Shown: positions 26,553 to 34,832 of the stretch, piece after piece
Layout of the letters: each line of letters begins with the position of its first letter
Numbering within the stretch: position 1 is the stretch's first letter
NCBI GenBank assembly: GCA_002315855.1
Contig: DCIG01000050.1
Coordinates: 30,675 to 94,674, forward strand
Length of the DNA stretch: 64,000 nucleotides
Source: Lentisphaeria bacterium UBA1732
GTDB lineage: Bacteria; Verrucomicrobiota; Lentisphaeria; Victivallales; UBA1829
Direction: 5' to 3'
Program-made: the position numbers and the translations under genes
Notes under the pieces: model-generated
Seen by the model: only the letters and a program-made list of their open reading frames with translations
Database searches by the model: none
Told to the model about the DNA's origin: nothing

Positions 26553-26591
26553 GAACTGATTTCAAAAGTCCTGCCGGGATTTTGAAATAAT
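26553..26591. repeat. dispersed palindromic element, copy F
   Basis: Arms GAACTGATTTCAAAAGTC and GGATTTTGAAATAA around the core CTGCCGG, in reverse orientation to copy B. It follows the rpsD terminator directly. Confidence 0.75.
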
Positions 26592-26847
26592 AATTTTATG
26601 AGGACCTGTTCAGGATATATCTCCCTTTGCAGACAGAATTCTGCGTCAGGAGCCCAAGAAAGAATGAAGACGTCTTCTGTGATTGAATTTCACATGGCTT
26701 TGGATGCCTCTTCGCAGTTGAGGCAGAAAGATGGATAGAATACCTTATTCCATAAAACGGCTTGCTTCGTTCAGAAATCTGATTCATATAATGCCGTTTA
26801 CACTCTTGCAAGCAGTCCGTTTTTCGGAAATCTCCGCATTTCCGGAC
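26592..26847. other. gene-free stretch
   Basis: About 255 bases between the palindromic element and the tRNA-Leu(CAG) terminator. Short frames exist but none has a ribosome site or recognisable product. Confidence 0.4.
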
Positions 26848-26881
26848 AAAAAAAAGCCGAACCTGAAAAACTCAGATTCGG
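26848..26881 (-). terminator. terminator of tRNA-Leu(CAG)
   Basis: Ten-base stem CCGAACCTGA/TCAGATTCGG (one mismatch) with a five-base loop; on the minus strand it is followed by eight T. Confidence 0.8.
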
Positions 26882-26897
26882 TAATCAGCAGAAAAAG

Positions 26898-26983
26898 TGG
26901 TGCCGACGAGAGGAGTTGAACCTCCACCTCCGTGAAGAGACTGCGACCTGAACGCAGCGCGTCTGCCATTCCGCCACGTCGGC
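26898..26983 (-). tRNA. tRNA-Leu(CAG)
   Basis: Class II cloverleaf on the minus strand: acceptor GCCGACG/CGTCGGC, anticodon arm CTGCG-TTCAGGT-CGCAG (anticodon CAG), long variable arm, T arm with TTCAACT, discriminator A and encoded CCA. Confidence 0.95.
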
Positions 26984-27019
26984 ACTTTCAGTAGCCGGTT
27001 TCATCCGGCACGATATTTT

Positions 27020-27047
27020 ACTATAGCGCAAAAAACATAAAAATCAA
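27020..27047 (-). promoter_or_regulatory. promoter of tRNA-Leu(CAG)
   Basis: Minus-strand TTGATT, 16 bases, TATAGT; the -35 sits in CTTGATTTTT. Confidence 0.75.
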
Positions 27048-27087
27048 GCTAAATCTCAAAAAAAGTCGAAAAAAAACACATTTTGGT

Positions 27088-27115
27088 TTGATGTTTTGGA
27101 AAAAGGGACTATATT
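27088..27115 (+). promoter_or_regulatory. promoter of recJ
   Basis: TTGATG, 16 bases, TATATT, about 40 bases before the recJ start. Confidence 0.7.
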
Positions 27116-27153
27116 GTTAGTGTGAAAGTTAATTTAAACAAAGAAGAAAGCTG

Positions 27154-28932
27154 ATGGAAAACAAAACATGGAGATGTTCATCTGACGGCAAAGACAACAT
27201 TATAACTGAACTAAAGGACATTGGCGGTCTCCCTTTGGCGATTGCCATGTATCTTGCGTCCCGTGGAATTACTGTCAAAACGCAAAAACGTTATTTTGAG
27301 GGTGGTTTCGCGGACTTGAGCGACCCTTTCCGGTTCACTGGTATGGAAAACGCCGTCAAGCGTTTGTGGAAAGCGATTCGTAACCGTGAGTATATCCTCA
27401 TCCATGGGGATTACGATACGGACGGTATCACTGCAACTGCGCTTTTATCGTCGATCCTCGAACACAACGGGGGTCTTGTCTACACGTTTCTGCCTCACAG
27501 ATTTGATGACGGATATGGCTTTACTCCGGAATCTCTTACGAAGGCTCTCGAAACGCTGCCTGCTTACACCCCAAGCGGCTTCACCCCCGAATCTCTGAAC
27601 AAAGCTCTCGAAAACGTTCCCGACCGCAAATGCGGCGTCCTCGTTACGGTGGACTGCGGCATCAACAGCACGGAAGCGGTGCAGGAAGCTCGCAAAATGG
27701 GGATTGATGTGATCATTACCGATCACCATGAACCTGCGGACGCTCTTCCCGAGGCACTTGCCGTGCTGAATCCGAAAATCTATCCGGAGGACCTGGAAGA
27801 TTTGGTGCATTTGTCCGGTGTCGGTGTCGCGTTCAAGCTCGCCCATGCGTTTATTCTCTACGGGCGTATGCTCAACATCGGCGGTTTTGAAACGGACATT
27901 CAGGACGTGCTCGATTATGTGGCGCTGGGTACGGTGGCGGACATCGTGCCTCTGCTGGGGGAAAACCGCATCCTCGTCCGCTGCGGCATGGAAACGCTGA
28001 AAAGCCAAATCCGCCCCGGTGTCTGTGCGCTCATTGAACATGCTCATGTCGGACCGGTTTTGCAGCCCTCTGACATTACGTTCAAGCTGGCTCCCCGCCT
28101 GAATGCCGCAGGACGGCTCGGCAACGCTTCCTCGGCGTTGGAACTGATGAAGGAAACCAGCATTGTGGATGCCCAGAAGCAGGCCGACCGGCTGGAAGAC
28201 TTCAACAAGGAACGTCAGGAGAAAGAGCAGGAAATCTTCGCACAGGCAAAATGCGAGGTGGAGAGCGACCCCGACTACAAAAACCGCATGTCCATTATTG
28301 CTGCCGGTGAAAACTGGCATCAGGGTGTGATCGGGATTGTGGCTTCACGCTTTGCCCGCGACTATAACCGTCCGGCTATCGTCCTTACGATTATCGGTGA
28401 TGAAGCGCACGGTTCAGGGCGCAGCGTCGGTTCCCTCAACCTCATCCGGATTCTCAGCAAATGTTCGCATCTGCTGACCCGTTACGGCGGGCATCCGATG
28501 GCGGTCGGGCTGGGGCTTCCCAAGGATAAAATTCAGGATTTCAAGGACGAATTTGAGCGTTGTGTCCGCGAAGAGGCCACTCCTGCGGATTTGATCAGCC
28601 ACATCAATTACGACGGCTCGATTCTTTTCCACAATCTGAACGATCAGTTCTTTGCGCAGTACAGCAAACTCGGTCCGTTTGGACACAGCAATCCCGCCCC
28701 GCTTTTCCTGATTCAGGGCGTGGATATTTTCCGCCTCTATCCCATTAAGCCGGTTCATACGAAAGGTGTTTTCATGGATGCCCACGGCGATACGTTTGAC
28801 TTTATCGCGTTCAACCGTAAAATGTCGCAGGATTTCCGCTGGGATGTGCTTGTGGAACCTCAAATCAATGAATTTAACGGCAAACGCCAGCTGTTTGTGA
28901 AAGACTGCAAGCCGGTCGAACGCATCCGCTGA
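27154..28932 (+). CDS. recJ: single-stranded-DNA-specific exonuclease RecJ
   Basis: RecJ degrades single-stranded DNA 5' to 3' in RecF-pathway recombination and in base-excision and mismatch repair. The 592-residue protein shows the DHH phosphoesterase motifs: ILIHGDYDTDGITATALL near residue 85, LVTVDCGINS near 165, and IITDHHEPADALPEALAVLNPK. The DHHA1 domain follows with GVIGIVASRFARDYNRPAIVL and the glycine-rich GSGRSVGSLNLI; a C-terminal OB fold ends the protein. Unusually, residues about 122-156 contain a 20-residue tandem duplication (GFTPESL-KALE twice) between motif regions. The gene has its own promoter and a strong terminator. Confidence 0.93.
   Translation: MENKTWRCSSDGKDNIITELKDIGGLPLAIAMYLASRGITVKTQKRYFEGGFADLSDPFRFTGMENAVKRLWKAIRNREYILIHGDYDTDGITATALLSSILEHNGGLVYTFLPHRFDDGYGFTPESLTKALETLPAYTPSGFTPESLNKALENVPDRKCGVLVTVDCGINSTEAVQEARKMGIDVIITDHHEPADALPEALAVLNPKIYPEDLEDLVHLSGVGVAFKLAHAFILYGRMLNIGGFETDIQDVLDYVALGTVADIVPLLGENRILVRCGMETLKSQIRPGVCALIEHAHVGPVLQPSDITFKLAPRLNAAGRLGNASSALELMKETSIVDAQKQADRLEDFNKERQEKEQEIFAQAKCEVESDPDYKNRMSIIAAGENWHQGVIGIVASRFARDYNRPAIVLTIIGDEAHGSGRSVGSLNLIRILSKCSHLLTRYGGHPMAVGLGLPKDKIQDFKDEFERCVREEATPADLISHINYDGSILFHNLNDQFFAQYSKLGPFGHSNPAPLFLIQGVDIFRLYPIKPVHTKGVFMDAHGDTFDFIAFNRKMSQDFRWDVLVEPQINEFNGKRQLFVKDCKPVERIR
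27517..27621 (+). repeat. 60-base internal duplication in recJ
   Basis: A 45-base segment at 27517-27561 recurs at 27577-27621, offset exactly 60 bases, keeping frame. The encoded repeats read GFTPESLTKALETLP and GFTPESLNKALENVP. Base differences are mostly synonymous, so the duplication is not recent. Confidence 0.8.
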
Positions 28933-28957
28933 TTTCAACTCATTTGCCGATTATGAT

Positions 28958-29009
28958 ACGGGCGTGTTTTTGCGGACTTTTCTCCGCAAGACGCGTCCGT
29001 TGTTTTTTT
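28958..29009 (+). terminator. terminator of recJ
   Basis: A long two-tier hairpin: outer arms ACGGGCGTGT/ACGCGTCCGT with G-T wobbles, inner TTGCGGA/TCCGCAA, and then TGTTTTTTT. Confidence 0.88.
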
Positions 29010-29149
29010 ACCATCATTAATGCGGGCTGATCGTCAAATTCATCCCTGTCCGCAGATTGATTTCATTGCCGGAAATCCTCCTCTTTGCGAACTGCCTCAC
29101 CTCATTTCCGAAAAATATGAAAAAGATGTTCTTTTTTTCAAAAAGCCTC

Positions 29150-29178
29150 TTGAATTGCATGGAGTGCTATGATATATT
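29150..29178 (+). promoter_or_regulatory. promoter of the symporter gene
   Basis: TTGAAT, 17 bases, TATATT; the start codon follows at 29247. The rest of the recJ-symporter spacer is empty apart from the recJ terminator. Confidence 0.78.
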
Positions 29179-29246
29179 AGCGTAACAATAATTTTATAAC
29201 CATAATTTTACAACCCCAAAACAAAACAACTTACGGAGTAACAAAC

Positions 29247-31055
29247 ATGACGATTGCATCGTTCATTCTGTTCATCGTTCTCGCCGGTGTGGCTACATGG
29301 TTCATCGTGCGAAAACAAGAAGTCAGCTCTCAGGACGGATTCTTCCTGGCCGGACGCAGCTTGACGTATCCTCTTATTGCGGCTTCTCTGCTGCTGACCA
29401 ACCTTTCCACCGAGCAGATGGTCGGACTGAACGGTTCTGCGTTCCGTCAGGGCATGTGCGTGATGGCATGGGAAGTCGTTGCTGTGGTATCTTTGGTTGC
29501 CATGGCATGGTTCTTCCTGCCGAAATTCCTCAAGAGCGGTGTTACCACTGTTCCGGAATACTTGGAACTTCGCTTCGGCAAATCCACCGGTCAGCTCGCC
29601 AATGGTTTGTTCCTGATTTTCTACGTCGTGCTGCTGCTCCCGCTGATTCTTTACACCGGTGCCACCGCGCTTGCCCAGATTCTTGACTTCAAGGCTCTGT
29701 TCGGCATGGAAAACCGTATGGCCATTCTGTGCCTTGCCATTGTCATGATCGGCATTCTCGGCTGCCTGTACTCTCTCTCCGGCGGTCTCCGTACCTGTGC
29801 CGTGCTGGATACCATCAACGGTATCGGCCTGCTCATCGGCGGTTTCATGATTGTGTTCTTCGCGCTTGCCAAGGTTGGTGCCGTTTCCGGCGCAGAGGGC
29901 CTTGTCGGTCAGCTGAAAGAACTTGCCAATGCCGACCAGACCATGTTCAACACCATCGGCCGCCCGAAATCGGAAGTCCCGTTCGGAACTCTGTTCACCG
30001 GCGTGCTGATTATCAATATGTTCTATTGGTGCACCAACCAGCAGATTATCCAGCGCACCCTCGGTGCCAGCAGTCTGGCGGAAGGTCAGAAGGGTGTTCT
30101 GCTTTGCGGTCTCCTCAAGCTCCTTGGCCCGCTGTACCTCGTTCTCCCCGGCATGATTGCCTTCTATTTCGCATGGAAAGGCCTGCTCCCGGTCAGCATG
30201 GATAACTCCGCAGAAGCCTATGGTCAGCTTGTTACCTTTGTGCTTCCGAAGTACCTCCAGGGCTTCTTTGCCGCTGTCCTGATCGGTGCTGTGCTGTCCA
30301 GCTTCAACGGCGCTCTGAACTCCAGCTGCACTCTGTTCAGCGTAGGCTTCTACAAAGGCGCAATCAATACCAAAGCCACCGACAAGGAAACTGTCCGTGC
30401 CGGTCGTATCTTCGGTCTTGTGATTGCGATTATCGCTATGGCCGGTGCTCCGCTGCTGGACAAGGCTCCGAGTATCTTCGACTACCTGCAGAAGACGAAC
30501 GGCGTGTACAATATTCCGCTGTTCGCAATCGTTCTTGTCGGTATGCTGACCAAGTTTGTGCCGCACAAGGCCGCCAACTGGGCTCTGGGCATTGGCGTGG
30601 TTGTGATTGCATTCCTGACGTTCGCAAGCTCCGAAATCGTCAACAAAATCACCGGCGGTATGAATATCTACCATGTTGATACTGTCGTCTTCTTCATCCT
30701 CTGCGCCATCATGGTCGTCTGGGCAAAGGCGAAACCGCGTAAGGAAGCATTCGTTCAGGTTGACGTGAAGGCTGTCGATATGACCAACTGGAAGTACAAC
30801 TGGCTCGCCGGCGGCGCACTGCTCGTCCTCGTGGCTCTCATCTACGCTTCGTTCGCCAATTTCAGCGCACTGAGCGATGACAAGGAACCTGTCCAGTATC
30901 GTGCCGACCTGCTGAAGCAGGGCATCGTCCTGAACGCTCCCGGCAATGCCGCCAAGGCTGCCGGTACTGCTGTTACCAATGCAGCACAGGCTGTCGGTGA
31001 AGCTGCCGGCAACGCGATGAATGCGCTCAGCAATGCCGTCAACGGCGGCAAGTAA
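29247..31055 (+). CDS. Na+/solute symporter (SSS family, SLC5-like)
   Basis: A 602-residue membrane protein of the sodium:solute symporter family, with about 13-14 hydrophobic helices. Typical pieces are FFLAGRSLTYPLIAASLLLTN at the start, GVTTVPEYLELRFGKSTG, YSLSGGLRTCAVLDTINGIG, YWCTNQQIIQRTLGASSLAEGQKG and SSFNGALNSSCTLFSVGFY, the helix that holds the sodium-site serines. The style fits the sugar (SGLT-like) branch, so uptake of a sugar, perhaps one freed by the glycosidases here, is possible but unproven. The last 40 residues form an Ala/Asn/Gly-rich, heptad-like tail (repeats of NAA-AVGEAAGNAM) that is unusual. Its own promoter, a good ACGGAG site and a terminator flank it. Confidence 0.9.
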   Translation: MTIASFILFIVLAGVATWFIVRKQEVSSQDGFFLAGRSLTYPLIAASLLLTNLSTEQMVGLNGSAFRQGMCVMAWEVVAVVSLVAMAWFFLPKFLKSGVTTVPEYLELRFGKSTGQLANGLFLIFYVVLLLPLILYTGATALAQILDFKALFGMENRMAILCLAIVMIGILGCLYSLSGGLRTCAVLDTINGIGLLIGGFMIVFFALAKVGAVSGAEGLVGQLKELANADQTMFNTIGRPKSEVPFGTLFTGVLIINMFYWCTNQQIIQRTLGASSLAEGQKGVLLCGLLKLLGPLYLVLPGMIAFYFAWKGLLPVSMDNSAEAYGQLVTFVLPKYLQGFFAAVLIGAVLSSFNGALNSSCTLFSVGFYKGAINTKATDKETVRAGRIFGLVIAIIAMAGAPLLDKAPSIFDYLQKTNGVYNIPLFAIVLVGMLTKFVPHKAANWALGIGVVVIAFLTFASSEIVNKITGGMNIYHVDTVVFFILCAIMVVWAKAKPRKEAFVQVDVKAVDMTNWKYNWLAGGALLVLVALIYASFANFSALSDDKEPVQYRADLLKQGIVLNAPGNAAKAAGTAVTNAAQAVGEAAGNAMNALSNAVNGGK

Positions 31056-31110
31056 GCATCTTTTGTAGAAACAGCGTTTCCTGAAACGCTGTTTCAGCAA
31101 TCAGAATTTT

Positions 31111-31150
31111 GCACCTCATAAGCCGGAAACGGCGGATGAGGTGCTTTTGC
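31111..31150 (+). terminator. terminator of the symporter gene
   Basis: Nine-base stem GCACCTCAT/ATGAGGTGC followed by TTTTGCTTG. Confidence 0.75.
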
Positions 31151-31169
31151 TTGCTCCAAAGGAAAAATG

Positions 31170-31205
31170 AAAAAAGCCTCAACGGCGGAATATGCTCATT
31201 GAGGC
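31170..31205 (-). terminator. terminator of the CYTH gene
   Basis: Stem GCCTCAA/TTGAGGC with a 16-base loop; minus-strand tail of six T. Confidence 0.75.
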
Positions 31206-31239
31206 GCGATTGGCGTAATGCGTTTTGTGGAGAAAAGGA

Positions 31240-31725
31240 TTATTTCTTTTCGTCGTCGGTCCATTTGCTGTACGGATACCGGAGTAAATGTGAATTGCGG
31301 AAGCGCACTTCCTGCGAAACCTCCCGTCCAATCCATTCGGGAACGGGAAATTCTTCATCGGGGGTATGCAGTTCGATTTCTGCAACGACAAGCCCCTCAT
31401 TTTCCCCATGAAATTCATCGATTTCCCATAGGAAACCGCCGAAGGGAACATGCCAGCGGCGTTTTTCCACCAGCTGTCTTCCGCAGAACATGCCGAGCAT
31501 TTTTTCGGCGTCCGCCAGTGGAATCGGATATTCAAATTCAGGACGTGAAATCCCGAAAACAGGTCCTTTGACCGTCAGCCTTGCGAAATCATCTGCAATT
31601 CTGACGCGCACGGTTACACCGTTGCTGGTCGGGAAATAGCCTTGACGGAGCGAACGCGAGCTTGTTGCCAACGCTTTCCAGGAATCATTTTGAACGAGGT
31701 ATTTTCGCTCGATTTCCACTGGCAT
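31240..31725 (-). CDS. CYTH domain protein (triphosphate-processing family)
   Basis: A 161-residue CYTH-domain protein. The start (MPVEIERKYLV) carries the ExExK signature used to bind triphosphate and metal ions, and basic/acidic strands follow (TVRVRI, ARLTVKG, WEIDEF, VVAEIEL). CYTH proteins include inorganic triphosphatases, class IV adenylate cyclases and thiamine triphosphatases; small single-domain bacterial forms are mostly tripolyphosphatases, which I consider most likely. An upstream in-frame extension of 24 residues to 31797 has no ribosome site, whereas AGAAGG precedes the ATG at 31725. A palindromic element (31806-31839) lies upstream. Confidence 0.85.
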   Translation of the reverse strand: MPVEIERKYLVQNDSWKALATSSRSLRQGYFPTSNGVTVRVRIADDFARLTVKGPVFGISRPEFEYPIPLADAEKMLGMFCGRQLVEKRRWHVPFGGFLWEIDEFHGENEGLVVAEIELHTPDEEFPVPEWIGREVSQEVRFRNSHLLRYPYSKWTDDEKK

Positions 31726-31805
31726 GATAAAACCTTCTTTCCTGCTGAAAATGTCAGAGTTGATTTGCAGCGCGGTTGCCGGAATAAATGGAATCAACCC
31801 TGAGA

Positions 31806-31839
31806 AGCTGATTTCTTAAGTGCACTTTTGAAATCAGTT
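31806..31839. repeat. dispersed palindromic element, short copy G
   Basis: Arms AGCTGATTT and AAATCAGTT around a shortened centre in which the CCGGCAGG core is missing. Confidence 0.6.
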
Positions 31840-31853
31840 CATGAAATGATAAG

Positions 31854-32252
31854 TTACGAATCCTTTTTCCCTTTTGCCTGAAATGCGGCGCAATCTGCCA
31901 TCGGCTGCACTTCTTCCCCGCTTTTGGTGCAGATAATTGCAAATGGATTGGCTATCGCAAAAACGCAGTCTCTGCAAAAATGTTTTTCCGCTTCCTCGAA
32001 GACCGGACGCTTCTCCACCAGATTTTCATCTTCCCCGAAAAAGGCGAGAAGCGAACTTTTCGCAGAAGTGCCGTCTGCCGTTTTCCCCTCACGGGCGGAT
32101 GTCGTTCCGTTTTCCCCGTTCGGCACTGCGGCTCCGCAGAAGGAACACACTGCTTCTTCCCCGGTTACTGTCCAGCCGTCCATGATTTTTTTCTTCTTCA
32201 CGAATGCTGCTTCGCCGCATGACGGACAGTGAAAACGTTCTCCCTCATTCAT
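31854..32252 (-). CDS. unknown protein with two zinc-ribbon-like modules
   Basis: A 132-residue protein I do not recognise by name. Two pairs of CxxC motifs frame it: CPSCGE and CSFCGA in the first 40 residues form a rubredoxin-like zinc ribbon, and CRDCVF with later cysteines (CTKSGE, DCAAF) near residues 90-125 look like a second metal-binding site. The middle is polar and probably disordered. Its start overlaps the end of the AI-2E permease gene by eight bases, so the two are translationally coupled. Such proteins often bind RNA or serve as adaptors, but nothing here shows which. Confidence 0.6.
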   Translation of the reverse strand: MNEGERFHCPSCGEAAFVKKKKIMDGWTVTGEEAVCSFCGAAVPNGENGTTSAREGKTADGTSAKSSLLAFFGEDENLVEKRPVFEEAEKHFCRDCVFAIANPFAIICTKSGEEVQPMADCAAFQAKGKKDS

Positions 32253-33732
32253 TGGTTTGCATTTCCATTTTGCGGCGCACTTTGTGCTGATTCTGAAGAG
32301 ACGAATAGAACAATGGAATCAGGAGTTTGATCAGGGCGGCAACCGGCACGGAAATAATCATGCCGATGATATTTCCGCAGACTGCGCCGAGCAGAACGAC
32401 GATGATGGTTTCCACCAGGGTCAGACCAATCGCCTCACCCACCATAATCGGGTACAGGAGCAATTGTTCCAGAATCCCCCAGATCAGGATATAGCCGATG
32501 ATGATGCCGAGTACCGGCAGCATGACGCCTCCCTCTGCAAATGCGATTGCAACCACCATAGACACCGCCAAAGACACAATGGGACCAATGATGGGCAGAA
32601 GGGTCGTACATCCCCCTAAAAACGCTAAAACGGGCCAGAAAGGCACATGGAACGGGATGAACACCAGTGAGAACAGAATTGTCTTGATGAAAATAATCCA
32701 GAAATACCCCAGCAGCCACGCATTGAACATTTCGTAAATGCGGTTGAAAATCTGGGAGGCAGATTTCCTGACTTGTTCCGATACATCCGGCAGCCAGCCG
32801 GAATCGTAAATACTTTTTACCATCCAGTCGCCGATGGTCCCGTCAACGGTCGGATGACTGGCCACGAAAGATGCCATTTTGAACAGGAAAAAGTAATAAA
32901 AAAATGCAAACATGAGCAAATCGAAGGTAAATCCGCCCAGCCATGACAGAATCCCGAACAGGTCGCGCATCAGATAATTGCCTGCCGACAGTGTGAATTT
33001 CGCGATGTTGATATGATTCTCTGCCAGTGTATCCGCCAGCATGATACGCAGTTTTTCCCGTTGTTCCTGCTTGATGTCAGAGGAATTTTTATCTGCGTTT
33101 TGAGGCGTTTCCGCTGTTGTGCCCGCATTGGCGTTTCCCTGATTTTGAGCTTGAGTGTCATCATCCGGGAAAATATATTCATCCATGATGCGGAACAGTG
33201 CCGCTTCGCTTTTTTCCAGAACCCGGCTTTTTTCCAGCCATTTCACGGAGCCGTCGGTCATTTCCGAAATGGACGGCGCGATGGACCACAGTCCCCAGAC
33301 GGAGACCGTAACAATTAAAAACGGGAAAAAAACAGCCAGCATGGAGGCGCGCATTACCAAAGATGTGCGCCGTGCATTCATGATTTCCTGTTCTGTCTTG
33401 TCGCAGGATTTGTGCCCGGCTTTGCGCATGACGGATTTGCGAATCCGCTGGAAAGGTTCTGACAGTGACAGGAAAAATCCGTGAATGGCATGAACGATTT
33501 TGGTATTCAGCACTTTATGTTCCAGAAAACGTTCCAGCGGCAGCGAAAGCACAGCCGCCAGAAAACCGAAAAAGAGCGATTTCAGAAACAGTGCTGATAA
33601 AATCAGGAGCAGTAAAATGACAAGAACCGGATAAAATCCGCGCGGCATGACTTTCAGAGCGGGCATTTGCTCGCCCCGTGCGAAAAACATCTTGATGGTG
33701 TTTCGTTTGTCTTGCGGATGATCCGGTTCCAT
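32245..33732 (-). CDS. AI-2E family transporter (PerM-like permease)
   Basis: A 495-residue membrane protein of the AI-2 exporter/PerM family. Hydrophobic helices lie near residues 30-75 (paired), 130-155, 255-280, 330-355, then a long C-terminal block with WPVLAFLGGCTTLLPIIGPIVSLAVSMVVAIAF, the most conserved segment of the family. Members export autoinducer-2 or act as Na+/H+ antiporters; the substrate cannot be assigned. A hydrophilic loop near 185-235, rich in Gln, Asn and Asp, is longer than usual. It follows purM by 29 bases and overlaps the zinc-ribbon gene, so it sits in the rph-purM transcript. Confidence 0.8.
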   Translation of the reverse strand: MEPDHPQDKRNTIKMFFARGEQMPALKVMPRGFYPVLVILLLLILSALFLKSLFFGFLAAVLSLPLERFLEHKVLNTKIVHAIHGFFLSLSEPFQRIRKSVMRKAGHKSCDKTEQEIMNARRTSLVMRASMLAVFFPFLIVTVSVWGLWSIAPSISEMTDGSVKWLEKSRVLEKSEAALFRIMDEYIFPDDDTQAQNQGNANAGTTAETPQNADKNSSDIKQEQREKLRIMLADTLAENHINIAKFTLSAGNYLMRDLFGILSWLGGFTFDLLMFAFFYYFFLFKMASFVASHPTVDGTIGDWMVKSIYDSGWLPDVSEQVRKSASQIFNRIYEMFNAWLLGYFWIIFIKTILFSLVFIPFHVPFWPVLAFLGGCTTLLPIIGPIVSLAVSMVVAIAFAEGGVMLPVLGIIIGYILIWGILEQLLLYPIMVGEAIGLTLVETIIVVLLGAVCGNIIGMIISVPVAALIKLLIPLFYSSLQNQHKVRRKMEMQTNE

Positions 33733-33761
33733 GTGCTGAATCTCCTTGAGGCAGTTCAGGG

Positions 33762-34808
33762 TCAGTCAACCACCTTGGAGACGCCGGTCCCTTCTGTAAG
33801 TTCGCCGCAGACAAAGGCGTTGATACCTGCAGAGGATGCCGCGGAAATCGCTTTGTCCGCGTCTTCCGGCTTGACAAACCAGACCATGCCCACGCCCATG
33901 TTGAAGACGCGGAAGGCTTCACTGTCCGGCAACATTCCGATTTCGACCAGAAGTTTGAAAATCGGAGGTGCATTCTTGATGGTGTGCTTATGGAATACCG
34001 CATCCACGTTTTTCGGGAGAATGCGCGGTACGTTGTCGAAGAGACCGCCGCCCGTGATGTGCGCAATCCCGTCAATGGCAATGCCGGCTGCCTTTGCGGC
34101 TTTGATTGCAGCGGAATAGCAGGTGTGAGGCTTCAGCAGTGCTTCGCCGACGGATTCGCCGTTGAGACAGTCCGGCTTGGATTCCACCGTATAGCCTGCC
34201 TTGTCGAAGAGCAGTCTGCGGGCGAGACTGAAACCGTTGGTATGCAGACCGTTGGAAGCGAGTCCGATTGCCACGTAGCCCGGCGTGAGTTTTTCGCCGG
34301 TGATCAGTTCGTCTTTTTCCACGATGCCGGTAATGACGCCGACCAGGTCGAAATCATTGCCGTACATGCCGGGCATTTCGGCTGTTTCGCCGCCGAGTAC
34401 CGCGCAGCCTGCGGCCTTGCAGGCATCGGCGATGCCGCCCAGCACATTTTCGTACAGCGGACTGCGGAGCTTGCCGATTCCGATGTAGTCGAGGAAGTAA
34501 ATCGGTTCTGCTCCCTGCACTGCAATATCGTTGATGCAGTGGTTCACGATGTCGTGGCCTACGGTGTCGTATTTGCCCATCATCATGGCGACCATGAGCT
34601 TGGTGCCTACTCCGTCAATACTGGAAACAAGCACCGGATTTTTGTATTTGGACAAATCAAGACCGAAAAGTCCGCCGAAACCCCCGATCGGGGCGAGCAT
34701 TTCCGGTCTGCGGGCAGCGGCAAGACGCGGTTTCACGCGAGTGAGAAGTTCCGTTGCCAGATCAATATCGACTCCGGCATCTTTGTAGGAGAATGTTTTC
34801 TGATCCAT
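33762..34808 (-). CDS. purM: phosphoribosylformylglycinamidine cyclo-ligase (AIR synthetase)
   Basis: PurM closes the imidazole ring in purine synthesis, using ATP to turn FGAM into AIR. The 348-residue length is normal. Diagnostic pieces are YKDAGVDIDLATELL at the start, PVLVSSIDGVGTKLMVAM, GHDIVNHCINDIAVQGAEPIYFLDYIG, GGETAEMPGMY and GIAHITGGGLFDNVPRILP. It starts 24 bases behind rph on the same strand. Other pur genes are not in view. Confidence 0.96.
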   Translation of the reverse strand: MDQKTFSYKDAGVDIDLATELLTRVKPRLAAARRPEMLAPIGGFGGLFGLDLSKYKNPVLVSSIDGVGTKLMVAMMMGKYDTVGHDIVNHCINDIAVQGAEPIYFLDYIGIGKLRSPLYENVLGGIADACKAAGCAVLGGETAEMPGMYGNDFDLVGVITGIVEKDELITGEKLTPGYVAIGLASNGLHTNGFSLARRLLFDKAGYTVESKPDCLNGESVGEALLKPHTCYSAAIKAAKAAGIAIDGIAHITGGGLFDNVPRILPKNVDAVFHKHTIKNAPPIFKLLVEIGMLPDSEAFRVFNMGVGMVWFVKPEDADKAISAASSAGINAFVCGELTEGTGVSKVVD

Positions 34809-34832
34809 AGCTTATTCCCTGTTGATGATATT

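Noticed and set aside
31068..31095. Strong inverted repeat GAAACAGCGTTTC/GAAACGCTGTTTC after the symporter gene
   Set aside because: Not called a terminator because no T-run follows; the hairpin at 31111-31150 fits better. It may still stabilise the mRNA end.
29208..31100. A 630-residue open frame antisense to the symporter gene
   Set aside because: Shadow of a membrane protein gene with full SSS motifs; the antisense sequence is His/Glu/Gln-rich without a fold signature.
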